Below, one piece after another: positions 12,914 through 16,323 of a stretch of 16,323 nucleotides of DNA. A program made the position numbers and the translations under genes. Every line of letters begins with the position of its first letter. Position 1 is the stretch's first letter. The notes below the pieces were generated by a model that was not told where the DNA came from, made no database searches, and saw only the letters and a list, made by a program, of their open reading frames with translations. Source of the stretch: ZLKRG08 sp046094385 (lineage in GTDB: Bacteria > Actinomycetota > Actinomycetes > Nanopelagicales > Nanopelagicaceae); contig JBJTHJ010000006.1 in the NCBI GenBank assembly GCA_046094385.1, forward strand, positions 1-16,323, in the 5' to 3' direction.

Positions 12914-14278
12914 ATGTCATATGACGTTGTAATTTTAGGTGGCGGTTCTGGTGGTTATGCATGCGCCCTTCGTGCATCTCAACTTGGTTTGAAGGTAGCG
13001 TTAATCGAAGCCGATAAGGTCGGCGGTACCTGTCTACATCGTGGTTGTATCCCAACCAAGGCGCTACTACACGCCGGCGAAATCGCAGATAACGCACGCC
13101 ACGCATCAGATTTTGGCGTATCCGCAACTTTTAACTCCATTGATATGGCAGGGGTCAATTCTTATAAAGATGGTGTGATCTCAAGGCTATACAAAGGCCT
13201 CTCAGGTTTGGTGAAGTCACGCGGAGTCACCTTCGTTGAAGGCTGGGGCAAATTGATCTCGCCAAACACAGTTGAGGTTAATGGCACCCAGTACACCGGC
13301 AAGCATGTAGTCCTTGCAACTGGATCGTATGCCAAGACGCTTCCAGGATTAGATATTGATGGAAAGCGCGTGATGACTTCAGATCAAGCGCTAAATATTG
13401 ACTACGTACCAAAGAGTGTCATTGTCCTAGGTGGCGGTGTAATTGGTTGTGAGTTTGCATCGGTCTGGAAATCATTTGGTTCTGAAGTGACGATCATCGA
13501 AGCTTTACCACGTTTGATCGCACTTGAAGATGAAACTTCTTCAAAGCAACTGGAGCGAGCTTTCCGCAAACGTAAAATTGAATTTGAAGTCGGCAGCAAA
13601 TTCCAATCACATTCAGTTACTGCAGATGGCGTGACTGTGACCTTGGAAAATGGCAAGAGCTTCTCTGCAGAATTATTGCTGGTAGCCGTTGGTCGTGGAC
13701 CGGTATCTGCAGGGCTAGGTTATGAAGAACAGGGCATCAAAATGGACCGGGGCTATGTCTTGGTCGATGAGAAGTGCCGTACCAATGTCCCAGGCATCTT
13801 CGCAGTTGGCGATCTGATACCAACCTTGCAACTTGCCCATGTTGGCTTCCAAGAAGGAATGTTGGTTGCAGAAGAGATCGCAGGGTTAAATCCACAACCT
13901 ATTAATTACGATGGCGTTCCGCGAGTTACCTATTCAGAGCCAGAGGTAGCTTCAGTTGGATTATCTACCGCTACCGCCAAAGAGCGCGGTTTTGATGTCG
14001 AGGAGATCTCCTACGATCTTGGTGGAAATGGCAAATCTCAGATCCTTAAAACTGCCGGCTCTATAAAGATCGTGCAGCAAAAAGGTGGTTCAGTCCTTGG
14101 AATTCACTTGGTTGGTTCTCGTGTGGGCGAGCTGATCGGTGAGGCACAAGTAATCTTCAATTGGGAAGCTAATGCCCAAGATGTAGCGCCATATGTACAT
14201 GCCCACCCAACCATGAATGAAGCAATGGGCGAAGCTTTCCTAGCCTTGGCTGGAAAACCGCTTCACGCACATGGGTAA
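12914..14278 (+). CDS. lpdA: Dihydrolipoyl dehydrogenase (E3)
   Basis: This FAD flavoenzyme reoxidises dihydrolipoyl groups of the 2-oxo acid dehydrogenase E2 proteins and of glycine cleavage H protein, passing electrons to NAD+. Over 454 residues it shows the FAD-binding 'GGGSGGYACA' (9-18), the redox disulfide C40/C45 in 'GGTCLHRGCIPTK', the NAD-binding 'VLGGGVIGCEFAS' (about 171-183), 'GIFAVGD' for the second FAD contact, and the C-terminal active-site 'HAHPTMNE' with H431 and E436. Everything needed for activity is present. ATG 12914 has ACGGAG 7 nt upstream; an overlapping ATG at 12910 is out of frame. It is followed by the E2 gene after an 82-bp spacer, and both probably belong to one transcriptional unit. 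Confidence 0.97.
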   Translation: MSYDVVILGGGSGGYACALRASQLGLKVALIEADKVGGTCLHRGCIPTKALLHAGEIADNARHASDFGVSATFNSIDMAGVNSYKDGVISRLYKGLSGLVKSRGVTFVEGWGKLISPNTVEVNGTQYTGKHVVLATGSYAKTLPGLDIDGKRVMTSDQALNIDYVPKSVIVLGGGVIGCEFASVWKSFGSEVTIIEALPRLIALEDETSSKQLERAFRKRKIEFEVGSKFQSHSVTADGVTVTLENGKSFSAELLLVAVGRGPVSAGLGYEEQGIKMDRGYVLVDEKCRTNVPGIFAVGDLIPTLQLAHVGFQEGMLVAEEIAGLNPQPINYDGVPRVTYSEPEVASVGLSTATAKERGFDVEEISYDLGGNGKSQILKTAGSIKIVQQKGGSVLGIHLVGSRVGELIGEAQVIFNWEANAQDVAPYVHAHPTMNEAMGEAFLALAGKPLHAHG

Positions 14279-14310
14279 TTATCAATAGTTTTAAAGGGAT
14301 AGAAACCAAC

Positions 14311-14350
14311 CAAGATAGAACAAGATAGAAGAGATTAGAATCAGGTAGAC
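14311..14350 (+). repeat. 10-bp-period purine-rich repeat in the lpdA-sucB spacer
   Basis: CAAGATAGAA occurs twice in tandem (14311-14320 and 14321-14330), followed by the diverged units GAGATTAGAA (14331-14340) and TCAGGTAGAC (14341-14350). GATAGAA also occurs just before (14299-14305). The array ends immediately upstream of the sucB ribosome binding site GGGAGAAG, so it lies in the leader or inter-cistronic mRNA. Confidence 0.7.
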
Positions 14351-14360
14351 GGGAGAAGCG

Positions 14361-15959
14361 ATGTCATTTTCAGTAACCATGCCAGCACTTGGCGAATCAG
14401 TTACCGAAGGAACAGTTACGCGTTGGCTCAAAAAAGAGGGCGACGTAGTTGCAGTAGACGAGCCGCTTTTAGAGGTCTCCACCGATAAAGTCGATACTGA
14501 GATCCCATCCCCTGCAGCTGGAGTTCTACAGAAAATTGTGGTTGGACCTGATCAAACTGTGGCCGTAGGTTCAGAGTTAGCGATCATCGCAACTGAAGGC
14601 GCAGCGCCAGTTGCAACACCTGCGCCAGTTGCAACACCTGCACCGGTTGCAACACCTGCACCGGTTGCAACGCCTGGAGCTAATGGAAGCGGCACCGTTG
14701 TAACCATGCCTGCTCTCGGCGAATCTGTTACCGAAGGAACAGTTACTAGATGGCTTAAGAGCGTTGGAGATTCAGTTGCAATAGATGAGCCGCTACTAGA
14801 AGTCTCTACCGACAAAGTTGATACTGAAATCCCATCGCCAGTTGCCGGAACACTCACCGCTATTGAAGTACCGGCAGATACCACGGTTGCCGTTGGTGCA
14901 AGGCTTGCGGTGATCGGTGGAGTTCAAGGCGCGGCACCTGTAATTACTGCCCCAGCGCCAGTTGCTCCAGTTGCGCCAGTTGCTCCAGTTATTGCTGCCC
15001 CAGCACCAGTTACCACTTCACAACCAAGTGATGCTTATGTGACTCCGATTGTTAGAAAATTGGCATCTGAACTTGGAGTTAACTTAGCTAGCATCAAAGG
15101 CACTGGTGTAGGTGGCAGGATTAGAAAAGAAGATGTCCAAGAAGCAGCCAAAGCTACAAATGTCACTGCGCCATCAAATGTGACGCCAAGTGCAACTTCC
15201 ACCGCACCAACTGCGAATAAAGCTCCAGTTGCAGCATCACCGCTTCGTGGCACCGTCGTTCCGATGTCTCGTTTACGCAAAGTTATTGCTGCGCGAATGG
15301 TGGAATCGCTACAAGTTTCAGCACAGCTAACCACAGTAGTCGAGGTTGATGTCACCAAGATCGCTCGACTACGCGAGAGCGCTAAAGCTAATTTCGAAGC
15401 TCGCGAGGGCGTCAAACTCTCATTCTTACCATTTTTTGCAGTTGCAGTTTGTGAAGCTTTGAAGCAACATCCAGTGGTCAACTCTTCAATCGATGGTGAA
15501 AATATTGTTTATCACGGCGCCGAGCATTTAGGCGTAGCAGTTGATACTGAGCGTGGACTTTTAGTTCCAGTCATCCACAATGCAGGTGATTTAAATATGG
15601 GTGGCATCGCCCGAAAGATCGCTGACCTAGCGGCACGCACTCGCGATAACAAGGTAACTCCAGATGAGTTAGGTGGTGGCACTTTCACTTTGACCAACAC
15701 CGGTTCTCGTGGCGCACTATTTGATACTCCGATCATCAATCAACCACAGGTGGCGATACTTGGACTTGGCTCAGTAGTTAAACGTCCAATGGTGGTCAAA
15801 GGCGCAGATGGTGGAGAAACCATTGCGATCCGCTCGATGGTTTATTTAGCGCTTTCATATGATCACCGAATAGTCGATGGTGCCGATGCAGCGCGTTTCT
15901 TAGTTACTTTGAAAGATCGCCTTGAAGCTGGAAACTTTGAAGCTGAGTTAGGACTATAA
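14361..15959 (+). CDS. sucB: Dihydrolipoamide acyltransferase (E2) with two lipoyl domains
   Basis: E2 is the core of the 2-oxo acid dehydrogenase complex and transfers acyl groups from lipoyl arms to CoA. Domains in order over 532 residues: lipoyl 1 (2-77, K43 in 'STDKVDTEIP'), an 'APVATP' repeat linker (82-105), lipoyl 2 (112-186, K152), an Ala/Pro linker (191-222), the E3-binding domain (225-262, 'TPIVRKLASELGV'), another linker, and the catalytic domain (about 297-532) with the active-site 'SYDHRIVDG' (H502, D506). The two lipoyl domains are nearly identical. The layout matches the actinobacterial 'SucB' family (TIGR02927, from memory). In actinobacteria this E2 may serve mainly pyruvate dehydrogenase (AceF/DlaT), since the 2-oxoglutarate E1 often carries its own acyltransferase domain, so the symbol is by convention. 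The ribosome site GGGAG lies 8 nt before ATG 14361. Confidence 0.94.
   Translation: MSFSVTMPALGESVTEGTVTRWLKKEGDVVAVDEPLLEVSTDKVDTEIPSPAAGVLQKIVVGPDQTVAVGSELAIIATEGAAPVATPAPVATPAPVATPAPVATPGANGSGTVVTMPALGESVTEGTVTRWLKSVGDSVAIDEPLLEVSTDKVDTEIPSPVAGTLTAIEVPADTTVAVGARLAVIGGVQGAAPVITAPAPVAPVAPVAPVIAAPAPVTTSQPSDAYVTPIVRKLASELGVNLASIKGTGVGGRIRKEDVQEAAKATNVTAPSNVTPSATSTAPTANKAPVAASPLRGTVVPMSRLRKVIAARMVESLQVSAQLTTVVEVDVTKIARLRESAKANFEAREGVKLSFLPFFAVAVCEALKQHPVVNSSIDGENIVYHGAEHLGVAVDTERGLLVPVIHNAGDLNMGGIARKIADLAARTRDNKVTPDELGGGTFTLTNTGSRGALFDTPIINQPQVAILGLGSVVKRPMVVKGADGGETIAIRSMVYLALSYDHRIVDGADAARFLVTLKDRLEAGNFEAELGL
14604..14675 (+). repeat. 18-bp tandem repeat encoding the first E2 inter-domain linker
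   Basis: Four 18-bp units encode A-P-V-A-T-P each. Units 1 and 2 (14604-14621 and 14622-14639) are identical at GCGCCAGTTGCAACACCT. Units 3 and 4 (14640-14657 and 14658-14675) share GCACCGGTTGCAAC and differ from each other at one base. The pairwise identity suggests recent copy-number change. Ala/Pro linkers are the normal flexible tethers of lipoyl domains. Confidence 0.85.
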
Positions 15960-15962
15960 ATT

Positions 15963-16323
15963 TTGGCTCTCCAACGAATCGCAGTCACCGGTGCCTCTGG
16001 ACTTATCGGAAGCGCATTAGTTGGCAAGTTAAAGAGTGAAGGCCACACGGTACAACGATTAGTTCGTAGAGCAACGCTCTCTCCGGAAGAGATCTTCTGG
16101 AGTCCAGCAGAAGGCAAAGTTGATCTCGCAGCCCTAGAAGGTGTGGATGCGATCATCCACTTAGCCGGTGCTGGTGTAGGCGATAAGCGCTGGACCAAGA
16201 GGTACAAATCAGAGATCTTAAATTCTCGATTACTCGGAACAACTACCATTGCAAATGCAGTCGCGGCAGTCAAACCAAAAGTGTTTATCTCCTCCTCTGC
16301 AATCGGTTGGTACGGAGAAAGTG
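15963..16323 (+). CDS. TIGR01777-family NAD(P)-dependent epimerase/dehydratase-like protein (partial, cut by window end)
   Basis: The ORF begins at TTG 15963, 3 nt after the sucB stop, and is still open at the window end (120 codons seen). An in-frame TAA at 15957-15959 leaves TTG as the first usual start, and AGGA lies about 10 nt upstream. The N-terminus 'IAVTGASGLIGSALV' holds the Rossmann GxSGxIG dinucleotide-binding loop. 'HLAGAGVGDKRWT' and 'ILNSRLLGTTTIANAV' follow, then 'KVFISSSAIGWYGE', all typical of the TIGR01777 (YfcH/SulA-like) branch of extended short-chain dehydrogenases. The reaction is unknown. In many actinobacteria this gene sits between the E2 gene and lipB/lipA, so lipoate synthesis genes are expected just beyond the window; that is inference. 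Confidence 0.9.
   Translation, partial: MALQRIAVTGASGLIGSALVGKLKSEGHTVQRLVRRATLSPEEIFWSPAEGKVDLAALEGVDAIIHLAGAGVGDKRWTKRYKSEILNSRLLGTTTIANAVAAVKPKVFISSSAIGWYGES

Noticed and set aside
15863..16273. Minus-strand ORF across the end of sucB and the partial TIGR01777 gene
   Set aside because: Both plus-strand genes have clear active-site motifs through this region; the antisense ORF is a by-product of codon use.

Overview
The window looks like chromosomal DNA from a small-genome, low-to-moderate GC actinobacterium, most likely a freshwater 'Candidatus Nanopelagicales' (acI) type such as Planktophila or Nanopelagicus. This rests on family content and gene order: a CtaC-CtaD-CtaF cytochrome oxidase block with the actinobacterial subunit IV, an ErpA and a DUF3043 protein next to it, an SCO2322-type secreted protein with an ECF transporter, and a gcvT / pepA / lpdA / two-lipoyl-domain E2 / TIGR01777 cluster. 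Spacers are very short, three convergent gene pairs overlap at their 3' ends, and several genes seem to lack 5' leaders. There are no rRNA or tRNA genes, insertion sequences, phage genes or CRISPR arrays; it reads as core genome.

Region 1 (1-4193): a tiny stand-alone LuxR-type HTH protein (+) meets a minus-strand run of ctaC, ctaD, ctaF and uppP (read from 3982 down to 302). The run starts at a probably leaderless promoter next to a small inverted repeat. Upstream of it is a 12-bp-period tandem repeat.

Region 2 (4194-6260): erpA (-), a DUF3043 membrane protein (+) and an aldo/keto reductase (-). A second short 12-bp-period repeat lies between erpA and the DUF3043 gene.

Region 3 (6261-10190): a cobalamin riboswitch followed by an intrinsic terminator controls a four-gene operon. 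It encodes a secreted SCO2322-family protein, an EcfT membrane subunit, a fused double ECF ATPase and a membrane S component. Control by B12 makes this a probable cobalamin (or corrinoid precursor) importer with an extracytoplasmic partner. The EcfT N-terminus lacks a standard start codon: its conserved first residues lie upstream of the first TTG and suggest an ATC start. A perfect 11-bp hairpin sits inside this N-terminal coding stretch. This is the most interesting part of the window.

Region 4 (10178-16323): gcvT (-) is divergent from pepA (+); then come lpdA, the dihydrolipoamide acyltransferase E2 gene and the start of a TIGR01777-family epimerase cut by the window end. LpdA (E3) serves both the 2-oxo acid dehydrogenase E2 and the glycine cleavage system to which GcvT belongs, so this is a lipoyl-dependent C1/central carbon cluster. 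Short tandem repeats recur here too, within pepA, in the lpdA-sucB spacer and in the E2 linker.
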